DNA of 64,000 nucleotides from an uncultured Prevotellaceae bacterium (GTDB lineage Bacteria; Bacteroidota; Bacteroidia; Bacteroidales; Muribaculaceae): NCBI GenBank assembly GCA_900318205.1, contig ONJS01000008.1, positions 372,001 to 436,000 of the forward strand, read 5' to 3'. Shown piece by piece: positions 32,933 to 43,336 of this stretch (position 1 is its first letter; each line of letters starts with the position of its first letter). The notes under the pieces were generated by a model. It saw only the letters and a program-made list of their open reading frames with translations, ran no database searches and was not told where the DNA came from. The position numbers and the translations under genes were made by a program.

Positions 32933-35236
32933 ATGAAACCGTTCATCAAAAACGCCATCCTGCTGGTAAGCATCCTGCTACCCACCTTCATCACTGGGCA
33001 AAACCTGGAAGTCGGCAATATATACTATCACATCATTGATGGCCATGCCATCGTCATCAGCGGCACCTATCCCTATTACGGCGATGTGGCCATCCCAGAC
33101 TCCATCTGCCACAATGATAGTGTTTTCCCGGTTGTTGCCATCGACCGTGCGGCATTTCGCGACTGCTTTGCCCTCACCAGCGTCACGATCCCACGCACTG
33201 TTACAGCTATCGGGGAACATGCCTTTTCAGGGTGCACGGGACTGGACAGCGTGGAAATCAGCAATCTGGACCGCTGGTGTGGCATCAACTTCGAATCGGA
33301 GTCGGCCAATCCCTGTTATCATGCTCACCATTTGTTTTTGAAGGGGAAGGAAGTCACGGAACCAGTGATTTCTGATTCGGTTTCAACAATTGGCTCGTTC
33401 GCGTTCTCGGGGTGCACATCAATCATCAGCATCAATATCCCGAGTGCTGTGACGAGTATCGGCAGCGCATCGTTCAGCAATTGCACTTCGCTCACTTCCA
33501 TTACCGTTGATGATGGTAACCCCATCTATGATTCCCGCGACAGCTGTAATGCCATCATCGAAACGGCAAGCGGAGAGTTGATTGCCGGATGCCAGAGCTC
33601 CGTCATTCCCGCCAGCGTGACCGCCATCGGCGATTGGGCTTTCTACTGCTGTACGGGCCTGACCAGCATTTATATCCCCAATTCTGTGAGCATAATAGGC
33701 TTTGAGGCTTTTTATCGCTGCTCGTCACTCATTGGTGTGAATATCCCCAATTCGGTCAAGGTTATCGGTTACCAGGCTTTTTATGGCTGTTCGTCACTCA
33801 GGGGGATTCACATCCCCGGCAGCGTCAGGGGAATCGGCGACTCGGCCTTTGAATATTGCCCATCGCTCACGAGCATGAGTGTGGCTAGCGACAACCCGCG
33901 GTATGATTCACGTGACGAGTGCAACGCCATTATCGAGACTCGCGAAAACACACTGATAGCGGGCTGCCGCAATACGGTCATCCCCGCCTCTGTCAAGGCG
34001 GTTGGCGACTACGCTTTCTCGGGATGCTCAACGCTCGCCAGCATCGATATCCCCGTCGGTGTGGACTCGGTGGGCGACTATGCCTTCAGGGGATGTGCCG
34101 AACTGCGTAGCGTCACCTTCCCCATGGGTCTCAACAGCATCGGCGCTTCGGCATTCTTTGACTGCAAAGCACTCAACCGTGTGGAAATCCCTGCCACGGT
34201 ACGCACTATTGGCGCTTTTGCATTTGAACATTGTCCGGCAATCTACAGCATGAGCGTGGCCAGCGGAAATCCCTGCTATAACTCTAGTGACAGTTGCAAC
34301 GCCATCATTGAGACAGCAACGGGCACACTGCTGTCCGGTTGCATGAACACCGTCATTCCCGCAACAGTCACCTCGATTGGCGACAATGCCTTCAGCGGTT
34401 GTTTTATGCTCACTTCGCTCAGCATTCCCAAATCGGTCACAGCAATCGGCAACTATGCGTTCGCAGAATGCACTTCCCTCTCCAGCATCGACATCCCCTC
34501 CTCGGTGACGTATATCGGTGACGCGGCATTTAGCGGATGCTCGGCCCTTAGGACCCTGGAGATACCCAACTCGGTGAGTTCACTGGGCCAAGCGGTCTTT
34601 GGCGGATGTAGCTCACTGGAGAGCATCAGCCTCCCCAAATCTGTTTCCTCGATTGGCGACTTTGAGTTCTATGGCTGTACCCTGCTCAAGGCCATCAACA
34701 TACCCCAGACCGTTCGGTCCATTGGAACGGCAGCTTTCCGCGGTTGCATTTCGCTGACCGCAATCAACATTCCCAAGTCAGTCACCTCGATTGGAAGCTC
34801 GGCATTCAGAGAGTGCCCATCGCTAGCGAGAATGACGGTTGCAAGCGGTAATCCCCATTACGATTCACGCCAAGGATGCAACGCCATTATCGAGGCGGCC
34901 ACGGGCAAACTGATTGCTGGCTGCCGCAAAACTGTCATACCGGCTTCGGTCACGGCCATCGGTTACGCCGCCTTCGACGGATGCGTTTTCCTCGAGTCGA
35001 TATCCATTCCAGATGCCGTGACGCACATCGGACGCAAGGCCTTCAATAACTGTACGGGCCTGAAAGATGTCGTTTGCGGCATTGCCGATCCCGCACTGGT
35101 CTCCACATCGCCTGACGCCTTCATGTTGCCATCGGGCGACTACAGCGACCGCACCCTCCACGTTCCCTCGACATCCATCTCGTCCTATCAGGGCTGCTCC
35201 CCGTGGAATGAGCAATTCGGCTGTATCGAGGAATAA
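32933..35236 (+). CDS. BspA-like leucine-rich-repeat surface protein
   Basis: 767 residues from the ATG at 32933; a GTG 54 bases earlier lies in the terminator hairpin and is rejected. A signal peptide (KPFIKNAILLVSILLPTFITG) is followed by many LRR_5 units of the pattern IPxSVTxIGxxAFxGCxxL. Four times a longer module interrupts the series, reading NPxYDSRDxCNAIIET and then LIAGCxxTVIPASV. No C-terminal anchor is evident. BspA-like proteins of Prevotella and Tannerella bind host or bacterial surfaces; binding is inference here. The repeats are degenerate at the DNA level. Confidence 0.9.
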   Translation: MKPFIKNAILLVSILLPTFITGQNLEVGNIYYHIIDGHAIVISGTYPYYGDVAIPDSICHNDSVFPVVAIDRAAFRDCFALTSVTIPRTVTAIGEHAFSGCTGLDSVEISNLDRWCGINFESESANPCYHAHHLFLKGKEVTEPVISDSVSTIGSFAFSGCTSIISINIPSAVTSIGSASFSNCTSLTSITVDDGNPIYDSRDSCNAIIETASGELIAGCQSSVIPASVTAIGDWAFYCCTGLTSIYIPNSVSIIGFEAFYRCSSLIGVNIPNSVKVIGYQAFYGCSSLRGIHIPGSVRGIGDSAFEYCPSLTSMSVASDNPRYDSRDECNAIIETRENTLIAGCRNTVIPASVKAVGDYAFSGCSTLASIDIPVGVDSVGDYAFRGCAELRSVTFPMGLNSIGASAFFDCKALNRVEIPATVRTIGAFAFEHCPAIYSMSVASGNPCYNSSDSCNAIIETATGTLLSGCMNTVIPATVTSIGDNAFSGCFMLTSLSIPKSVTAIGNYAFAECTSLSSIDIPSSVTYIGDAAFSGCSALRTLEIPNSVSSLGQAVFGGCSSLESISLPKSVSSIGDFEFYGCTLLKAINIPQTVRSIGTAAFRGCISLTAINIPKSVTSIGSSAFRECPSLARMTVASGNPHYDSRQGCNAIIEAATGKLIAGCRKTVIPASVTAIGYAAFDGCVFLESISIPDAVTHIGRKAFNNCTGLKDVVCGIADPALVSTSPDAFMLPSGDYSDRTLHVPSTSISSYQGCSPWNEQFGCIEE

Positions 35237-35302
35237 GTTACCGCAACCAAAAACAAAGGTCCAAGGACTAAAGTTATATACTCTCAATCCAAATCCTTGA
35301 CA

Positions 35303-36511
35303 ATGAATCAATTATTGCATTTGATGTTCTTGAGAACTAATCATCGATTGCTCATCATCGCCCTTGCCGTCCTGTGGTCATGGGCTGCAGTGGCTTGGGG
35401 CAATGACAGTATCCCGTTCCTGTACCGTTCGCACCTCTATCTCCCCGCTTGTATCAACAATGAGCATCAGGCCAACGTTATCTTTGATACAGGAGCCGCT
35501 AGTATCTTCGGCATCGACAGTGTCTATTTTTCGGCATCGGACTGGCATCCGCAGGACATGGGCTGGGGCCGAACAGGTGGCGGTGCGGGCGCTACCAGAG
35601 TTAAAGTCATCTTGGACCCCACAGCGTTGAGCATCGGGTCGTTGAGCAGTACTTACCAGATTGTGCCGATCTTCAAGTTGAGGGATGTGATTGATTGCCA
35701 TGTCGATGGCATCTGGGGCATCAAGGACATTGAGCAGCATCCGTTGGAAATCAACTTTGAACACAACTTCTTGAAGCATTACACTGATGGAAATCCACAG
35801 CTTGAAGGCTATGAGAAATTGCCGATCCGTTGCCATGACCACCGAATCCAGGTTCAGGCCGAGATTCTCGTTGGCGGCAAGAATATCCAGGGTTGGTTTC
35901 TTGTGGACACAGGCTCAGGTGCAGCGGTCGACTTCACGGCAAGTACCGTCAAGCAGTACGGGCTTGAATCGTTGCCAGGCAAGAGATATGTCAAGGACAT
36001 GACGCAGTTTGGCATTGGAGATAAGTCACAAGAGTCAATTATCGAGATGCAGTCGCAGCGCATCGTCATCGGCTCTGATACCACCAGCAACGAGATTATT
36101 TCCTATTTGCCTGATGGGACAGGCGCCTTCGGCAAGAAGGAATATATCGGTATCATCGGCAATGGAATGTTATCCAAGTTCAATCTGATTATTGACATTG
36201 CACACAGTGCCCTCTACCTCAAGCGTTTCAAGGAAGACCAGCCCCCGGTGCCCAACTATGACTTCGGTTTCAGGAACCGCACTGACATCGGCAAGGGCTG
36301 GATCGTTTCATCGCTCACGCGCAATGGAGATGCCGCCCGTGCAGGTCTGCAATTAAATGACCGCATCATCGCTATCAACGGCAGGCCCGTAGAGGAATAC
36401 ACCTGGGAAGAAGAATACCGCCTCAATCGGCTGCCCCAAATCACACTGGACGTCATCGGCACCGACGGCGGGACCAAACAGATCACGCTATCACCCGCCC
36501 TCAGGTGGTAA
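35303..36511 (+). CDS. Aspartyl-protease-like protein with two DTG motifs and C-terminal PDZ domain
   Basis: 402 residues from the ATG at 35303; a TTG two codons earlier is less likely. An N-terminal hydrophobic signal (LLIIALAVLWSWAAVAWG) precedes two retropepsin-like lobes, one with VIFDTGAASIFG and one with WFLVDTGSGAAVDF. A C-terminal PDZ domain follows (GWIVSSLTRNGDAARAGL, LNDRIIAINGRPVEEY). Both lobes keep the Asp-Thr-Gly triad, so one chain could form an active site as in pepsin. It is probably a periplasmic or surface protease of the Asp_protease_2 kind common in Bacteroidetes; its substrate is unknown. Confidence 0.87.
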   Translation: MNQLLHLMFLRTNHRLLIIALAVLWSWAAVAWGNDSIPFLYRSHLYLPACINNEHQANVIFDTGAASIFGIDSVYFSASDWHPQDMGWGRTGGGAGATRVKVILDPTALSIGSLSSTYQIVPIFKLRDVIDCHVDGIWGIKDIEQHPLEINFEHNFLKHYTDGNPQLEGYEKLPIRCHDHRIQVQAEILVGGKNIQGWFLVDTGSGAAVDFTASTVKQYGLESLPGKRYVKDMTQFGIGDKSQESIIEMQSQRIVIGSDTTSNEIISYLPDGTGAFGKKEYIGIIGNGMLSKFNLIIDIAHSALYLKRFKEDQPPVPNYDFGFRNRTDIGKGWIVSSLTRNGDAARAGLQLNDRIIAINGRPVEEYTWEEEYRLNRLPQITLDVIGTDGGTKQITLSPALRW

Positions 36512-36543
36512 TCGGTTTTCAGCGAGTTTGCCATCTGAAGCAT

Positions 36544-36628
36544 GTAGAGGCGCAAAATCTTGCGCCTCAAGGGCAGTAGCATTTGGATAATGCCAAACGG
36601 TTGGAGACGCAAAATTTTGCGTCTCTAC
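36544..36628. repeat. Palindromic repeat element, copy 2 (two 26-base units)
   Basis: Units at 36544-36569 (GAGGCGCAAAA arms, with compensating changes on both sides) and 36603-36628 (GAGACGCAAAA arms) surround a 33-base spacer. The spacer shares AACGGTT with copy 1. It lies 33 bases downstream of the protease stop codon. Confidence 0.92.
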
Positions 36629-36732
36629 TCGTTGAATAAATTGAATATCAGCAATTTGCCGTCATCTAACTGACCATGATAGCACGAGTTTCACTTTTTT
36701 GCGACTGACCTGTGGCTGGCGCCAAATAAATA

Positions 36733-36760
36733 CCCCTGGGTCCAATGGCGGTCCCAGGGG
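36733..36760. terminator. Hairpin terminator between protease and gyrB genes
   Basis: CCCCTGGG (36733-36740) pairs with CCCAGGGG (36753-36760). On the minus strand a T-rich stretch follows, so it may end gyrB transcription. Confidence 0.65.
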
Positions 36761-36811
36761 TTGTTGTAGATGTATATATCGTCGCGGGGATTACGCCCCA
36801 CGGAGCCAAAG

Positions 36812-36867
36812 GCTCTCTAAACTCTAACCACTAAACTCTAAACTTCTAAACTTGCCAGCAAGTTTAG
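36812..36867 (-). repeat. AGTTTAG repeats and hairpin directly after gyrB
   Basis: On the minus strand, directly after the gyrB stop codon, a perfect stem (CTAAACTTG with CAAGTTTAG, 36847-36868) leads into AGTTTAG, AGTTTAGTGG and TTAGAGTTTAGAGAG heptads. Confidence 0.8.
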
Positions 36868-36869
36868 AA

Positions 36870-38879
<2,010 letters not shown>

Positions 38880-38907
38880 TCAAAAATCGGGGGTGTCTAA
38901 AAACGTA

Positions 38908-38938
38908 CAAAATTACAAAAAAACGGCCGTTCACCAAA
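38908..38938 (-). promoter_or_regulatory. Promoter of gyrB
   Basis: On the minus strand TTTG (38935-38938) and TAATTTTG (38908-38915) are 19 bases apart. The leader before the start codon is about 58 bases. Confidence 0.75.
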
Positions 38939-39124
38939 AGGTTCAAACCTTAAAAAAACATAATTCCGACCACCCTTTTTCCCCCACCGACAAGTAGTCA
39001 AAAACACAAGGTTTAGAATGGGAAAAATCGGCTGAATTTTGCCCAAAAGTGGGGTAAAAACCATAGATTTGGACGAAAATCAATTTACCGAGCCTGTTTT
39101 GAGTCATGTTTGCTGCATTTCAAC

Positions 39125-39132
39125 TAACTTTG
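39125..39132 (+). promoter_or_regulatory. -7 box very close to the rRNA methyltransferase start
   Basis: TAACTTTG matches TAnnTTTG and ends 5 bases before the ATG at 39138, which suggests a leaderless or nearly leaderless mRNA. A TTTG at 39098-39101 is 23 bases upstream, slightly far. Confidence 0.5.
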
Positions 39133-39137
39133 CAGCG

Positions 39138-40508
39138 ATGAATCTGCCTGAAGCGTTTATAGACCAGATACGTGGCTTGTTGCCCGATGAATGGGAATCG
39201 TTGGTTAATGCCATCACGACGACCGAGCCCAGTGTTGCCGTGCGTGTCAACGAGGCCCGTGGAGTAGGGGTGCCCGAGGGTGCCCACCTCGTGCCGTGGT
39301 GTCGTGAGGGTTTTTACCTCAATGACCGCCCGTCGTTCACTTTTGACACCGACTGGCATGCGGGACGCTATTACGTGCAGGATGCCTCGTCGATGTTCAT
39401 CACCCATGTAATCAGGCATTTCATTGATGAGCCTGTGCGCTATCTTGACCTGTGTGCTGCACCTGGCGGCAAGACCACTGCTGCCATCCAGGCATTGCCG
39501 CCGCGCTCGCTGGTAGTGGCTAACGAGATTGTGCCGCCGCGTGCCCGTGTACTGGCCGACAATGTCATCCGCTGGGGCAATCCCCGCTGTGTCGTGACGA
39601 GCAATGCACCAGCCCACTTGGGAAAAATGACCCATTTCTTTGATGTCATTGCCACCGACGTGCCGTGCAGCGGTGAGGGCATGATGCGCAAGGACGATGA
39701 GGCGGTGGCCCAATGGACGCCGGCACTGGTCGATCAGTGTGCCCAGCGCCAGCGAGAAATCCTCAACGACGTGTGGCAAGCCCTGCGCCCTGGCGGCCTG
39801 CTCATCTACAGCACCTGCACCTATAATCGTCAGGAAAATGAAGAAATCGCCGAGTTTATCGTCAATGAACTCGGAGCCGTCTCGCTTGAGGTGCCTGTTG
39901 AGTCATCATGGAAGATTCATCCCGCCATCGGCAGTGACTGTTATTGCTATCGTTTCATGCCGCATCGTGTGGACGGTGAGGGGCTCTTTATGTCCGTCTT
40001 CCGCAAGGCTGGTGATGCCCCGCGACAACTACCGAGAATCAAAGAAAAAATGCCGAAAAAGTCCGATGAAATCGGCAAAAACTGGCTTGCAAACCCCGAT
40101 GAATTTGTCATTGAGCAGCAGGGTGATTTGTTTATTGCCATGCCACAGGATATCAGCCGTGAAGTGACGGCTCTGCGTGCCTCGTTGAACGTCTTGCACG
40201 CTGGGGTGGAACTGGCGACTGTGATGGGCCGCAAGTCGGTGCCGCATCATGCTCTGGCGATGTCAATGTCAAGGGCTGTTGATGCCTTCCCCGTCTGTGA
40301 GGTGGATTATCCCACCGCCCTGCGTTACCTGCGCGGTGAGTCGGTCACTGTTGATGGTCCCCGAGGCTATGTCCTTGTCGCCCATCAGGGTGCCATCCTG
40401 GGCTTTGCCAACAATCTAGGCAACCGTGCCAACAACCTCTACCCTAAACCACAACGCATACTCAGCACCCATCTTCCTGACGTGAGGCCTGTCGTTATCG
40501 GGCGGTGA
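39138..40508 (+). CDS. RsmB/RsmF-type rRNA cytosine-C5 methyltransferase (NOL1/NOP2/Sun family)
   Basis: 456 residues from the ATG at 39138 (MNLPEAFIDQIRGLLPDEWE); a longer upstream frame crosses the promoter. The SAM-binding core has YVQDASSMFITHVIRHFIDE and LDLCAAPGGKTTAAIQALPP. The catalytic cysteines are in TDVPCSGEGMMRKDDEAVAQW and IYSTCTYNRQENEEIAEF. A C-terminal RNA-binding domain (about 100 residues) ends with ANNLYPKPQRIL, as in RsmF. It methylates a cytosine of 16S rRNA. The exact position is not determinable here. Confidence 0.92.
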   Translation: MNLPEAFIDQIRGLLPDEWESLVNAITTTEPSVAVRVNEARGVGVPEGAHLVPWCREGFYLNDRPSFTFDTDWHAGRYYVQDASSMFITHVIRHFIDEPVRYLDLCAAPGGKTTAAIQALPPRSLVVANEIVPPRARVLADNVIRWGNPRCVVTSNAPAHLGKMTHFFDVIATDVPCSGEGMMRKDDEAVAQWTPALVDQCAQRQREILNDVWQALRPGGLLIYSTCTYNRQENEEIAEFIVNELGAVSLEVPVESSWKIHPAIGSDCYCYRFMPHRVDGEGLFMSVFRKAGDAPRQLPRIKEKMPKKSDEIGKNWLANPDEFVIEQQGDLFIAMPQDISREVTALRASLNVLHAGVELATVMGRKSVPHHALAMSMSRAVDAFPVCEVDYPTALRYLRGESVTVDGPRGYVLVAHQGAILGFANNLGNRANNLYPKPQRILSTHLPDVRPVVIGR

Positions 40509-40517
40509 TGGTTGTAA

Positions 40518-41084
40518 TTACATGATTTTCTTGATGAACTTGGCTGGAATGCCGCCGACAATCGTCCTTGGCGGCACATCCTTGGTTACCACTGCTCCAG
40601 CGGCAACGATGGCTCCCTCACCGATGGTCACACCCGGCAGAATCGTGACATTGGCGCCCAGCCACACTTTGTCCTCGATGTGGATGGGGTGGAATTCCAT
40701 GTCGCCGCGTCGGTCGGGGTCTTGAGCGTGGTTGATGGTGCAGAGCGTGGCGTTGTGGCCCAGCAGGCAATCGTTGCCGATGTAGATGCCACCTTGATCT
40801 TGAAACTTGCATCCTGCATTGATGAACGTGCGCTCGCCCACCGTGGTGTTTTTCCCGAAGTCGGTATAAAAAGGCGGGAACATGCCGACACTTTCAGGCA
40901 CGTCAATTCCCCACAGTTCGGAGAGCAGACTGCGGATTTCCTCGGGCTCATGGAACTCGTTGTTCAGCTTGGCAGTAATCTTCTGTGCTTCGCGGCTTGC
41001 CCAGTGCATGAGCAGGTGAGCCTCTGAACCGGCTACTACCAGTTGCCCCGAGGCGATATAATCTTTGTATTCAGTGATGGTCAT
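40518..41084 (-). CDS. Sugar O-acetyltransferase, hexapeptide-repeat family (LacA/Maa-like)
   Basis: 188 residues. An N-terminal helical cap ([20 protein letters not shown]) is followed by left-handed beta-helix repeats: [20 protein letters not shown], then [15 protein letters not shown] with the catalytic His, and [20 protein letters not shown]. It transfers acetyl from acetyl-CoA to a sugar hydroxyl. It ends close to the rRNA methyltransferase gene and starts 93 bases from the AraC regulator gene, in the same direction. Confidence 0.92.
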   Translation of the reverse strand: MTITEYKDYIASGQLVVAGSEAHLLMHWASREAQKITAKLNNEFHEPEEIRSLLSELWGIDVPESVGMFPPFYTDFGKNTTVGERTFINAGCKFQDQGGIYIGNDCLLGHNATLCTINHAQDPDRRGDMEFHPIHIEDKVWLGANVTILPGVTIGEGAIVAAGAVVTKDVPPRTIVGGIPAKFIKKIM

Positions 41085-41177
41085 GTCGATTGGATGTTAA
41101 CGGTGCTAATTGCGGTGCAAAGGTGCAATTTTCTGACGATTGGTCGGCTATCAGAAGCCGCTGAATATTTACCTGAA

Positions 41178-42083
41178 TTACTTTTTCTGTAGCGAGGCGA
41201 CATATTTTGATGGCGGCAAACCCGCATGCTTCTTGAAGAAACGGGTGAAATGCTGCGGATACTCAAAGCCCAGACCATCGGCCACCTGCGTCACCGACAA
41301 TCCTCCAACCAGCATACTCTTGGCTCGGTCAACCAGGAAACGCTGGATGATGCGTGTGGGACTGTCGCCTGTGGCACTACGCACCACATCGCCGAAATAG
41401 TTGGACGAGAGGAACAATTGCGAGGCACAGTATTTCACGTTGGGCAGCCCATGCTTGAATTGCAACCCTTGGTCGTAGTAGTCTGTCAACAGACGCTGGA
41501 AACGCGACAGCAGGTCGCTCTGCTGCTGGGTCGCCATCTTGAATTGCCGCTGGTAGAACAGCTGGCAGTAGTCACACACTTGCACGATATAGTTCTGCAC
41601 GATGCGGTCTGTCAGCGGAGTCTGCTCACGGTGCTTGATGAACCTGCGTAGCAATTCCATCAGTTGCCACATCAACTGTTTTTCGCCCTCGGTGGTCTGC
41701 AGCGCCTCGTTCACGTTGTAGGAGAAGAAATGGTATTCGGCAAGCCGTTCTTCAAACACCGTTCCGCGCATGAAATCGGCGTCAAACAGCAGCACCCAGC
41801 CGTGATAGACCTCGCGACGGCCATCGTCGACTTTGCCGATAATCTGCCCAGGCGACGCGGCGGTCAATGTGCCTTGTGTCGTGTCGTAGCCGCCCATGCC
41901 GTAGGTTGCCCCTGTTGGGAAGTTGTCCTGCACAAAGATGGCATATACTCCCATCTTGTTAAGGACGTGGTGTATCGGACCCAACTCGTCAAAATGGACG
42001 ACACATACCATCGGATGCAGTACAGGTGCTCCGAATTCCTTGGCAAAGTCATTGGCGTTGTTGATGTGAACAAATTTTTCCAT
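41178..42083 (-). CDS. AraC-family transcriptional regulator
   Basis: 301 residues from the ATG at 42083; a longer upstream frame crosses its -7 box. The N-terminal sensory region (about 1-190) has a cupin-like start (HPMVCVVHFDELGPIHHVLN). The C-terminal double HTH is clear: LFLSSNYFGDVVRSATGDSP, VTQVADGLGFEYPQHFTRFF and KKHAGLPPSKYV. It is divergent from the hydrolase/CMD-cupin operon and probably controls it; the acetyltransferase gene downstream may be cotranscribed. The effector is unknown. Confidence 0.92.
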   Translation of the reverse strand: MEKFVHINNANDFAKEFGAPVLHPMVCVVHFDELGPIHHVLNKMGVYAIFVQDNFPTGATYGMGGYDTTQGTLTAASPGQIIGKVDDGRREVYHGWVLLFDADFMRGTVFEERLAEYHFFSYNVNEALQTTEGEKQLMWQLMELLRRFIKHREQTPLTDRIVQNYIVQVCDYCQLFYQRQFKMATQQQSDLLSRFQRLLTDYYDQGLQFKHGLPNVKYCASQLFLSSNYFGDVVRSATGDSPTRIIQRFLVDRAKSMLVGGLSVTQVADGLGFEYPQHFTRFFKKHAGLPPSKYVASLQKK

Positions 42084-42090
42084 CAGTGTA

Positions 42091-42098
42091 CAAAGGTA
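42091..42098 (-). promoter_or_regulatory. -7 box of the AraC regulator gene
   Basis: TACCTTTG on the minus strand, 7 bases before the start codon at 42083. A TTTTC about 20 bases upstream could serve as a weak -33. Confidence 0.5.
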
Positions 42099-42196
42099 GT
42101 CAATTTTTATCTGAAAATTGCCATTGTTCGAGAAATATAGGAAAAATTGGTAGATTTTCAAGCAATTTAGATAACACGTAATTCTGCTGATAGATA

Positions 42197-42204
42197 TAAT
42201 TTTG
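42197..42204 (+). promoter_or_regulatory. -7 box of the alpha/beta-hydrolase operon
   Basis: TAATTTTG, 19 bases before the hydrolase ATG. No clear -33 TTTG was found, as expected if an AraC-type activator is needed. Confidence 0.5.
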
Positions 42205-42223
42205 CAACGGTAATAAAAAAGAT

Positions 42224-43336
42224 ATGAATATGAGAATGATATCGCAAAACATCCTGGTGCTGTCTGTCTTGCTGCTGAGTGGCTTGATGATGGCTTGTAC
42301 CGGAGAAAAAGGTAATAATCAAGAGAATATGAATACGACACTGAATCTGACCCAGGAATGGGACAAGACGTTCCCATTGAGTGACAAGGTTGACCACAAG
42401 AAGGTGACCTTTACCAACCGTTACGGCATCGAACTCGCTGCCGACATGTACACGCCGAAGAATGCCGAGGGTAAACTGGCTGCTATTGCTGTTTCAGGGC
42501 CTTTCGGCGCCGTGAAGGAGCAGTCGAGTGGCCTGTATGCCCAGCACATGGCTGAGCGCGGCTTCCTGGCCATCGCCTTTGACCCTTCCTATACGGGAGA
42601 GAGTGGTGGTGAGCCTCGCCGCATGGCTTCGCCCGACATCAACACCGAGGACTTCCTTGCTGCCGTCGATTTCCTCTCGGTGCAGGACAACGTTGATCCT
42701 GAGCGCATCGGCATCATCGGTATCTGTGGCTGGGGTGGCATGGCGGTCAATGCTGCTGCCCTCGATCCGCGCATCAAGGCCACCGTCGCCTCGACGATGT
42801 ATGACATGACCAAGATTACCAAGGAGGGTTACTTCAAGAGCGAGGACACGCCCGAGCAGCGCATGGAGAAGCGTCGTGCCATGGCAGCACAGCGCACCGA
42901 GGACTACCGCAACGGTACCTACAAGCGCGGTGGAGGAGTTGTTGACCCGCTGCCCGAGGATGCTCCCCAGTTTGTCAAGGACTATCATGCCTATTACAAG
43001 ACCAAACGCGGCTACCACGAGCGTAGCGGCAATTCCAACGACGGCTGGAATGTCACTGGCTGCCAGTCGTTCCTCAACCAGCCTATCCTGGCTTATGCAT
43101 CTGAGATTGAGAATCCCGTATTGCTCATCCACGGTGAGAAAGCCCACTCACGTTACTTCTCGGAGTATGCCTTTGAGAAGATGACCGGCAAGCATGTGGA
43201 GGGTGTGAACGCCAGGGAAGGTAACAAGGAATTGATGATTATCCCCGGAGCCTCCCATGTTGACCTCTACGATGATGTGGCAGGGGTGATTCCTTATGAC
43301 AAAATAGAAACGTTCTTTAAAACGAATCTGAAATGA
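42224..43336 (+). CDS. Alpha/beta-hydrolase lipoprotein (dienelactone-hydrolase-like)
   Basis: 370 residues. A lipoprotein signal ends in MMAC with Cys25. The hydrolase core has AIAVSGPFGAVKEQSSGLYA, AFDPSYTGESGGEPRRM and the nucleophile elbow GICGWGGMAVNAAALDPRIK, where Cys takes the usual Ser position. Near the end are LLIHGEKAHSRYFSEYAF with the acid region and GASHVDLYD with the catalytic His. Substrate unknown. The stop codon overlaps the next start by four bases (ATGA), so translation is probably coupled to the CMD-cupin gene. Confidence 0.9.
   Translation: MNMRMISQNILVLSVLLLSGLMMACTGEKGNNQENMNTTLNLTQEWDKTFPLSDKVDHKKVTFTNRYGIELAADMYTPKNAEGKLAAIAVSGPFGAVKEQSSGLYAQHMAERGFLAIAFDPSYTGESGGEPRRMASPDINTEDFLAAVDFLSVQDNVDPERIGIIGICGWGGMAVNAAALDPRIKATVASTMYDMTKITKEGYFKSEDTPEQRMEKRRAMAAQRTEDYRNGTYKRGGGVVDPLPEDAPQFVKDYHAYYKTKRGYHERSGNSNDGWNVTGCQSFLNQPILAYASEIENPVLLIHGEKAHSRYFSEYAFEKMTGKHVEGVNAREGNKELMIIPGASHVDLYDDVAGVIPYDKIETFFKTNLK

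Larger units (their letters stand above)
36512..36869. other. Intergenic stretch with repeat element, hairpins and heptad repeats
   Basis: No gene is seen. It holds a second copy of the palindromic element (36544-36628), a hairpin terminator, AGTTTAG-type repeats and a hairpin after gyrB. Confidence 0.8.
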
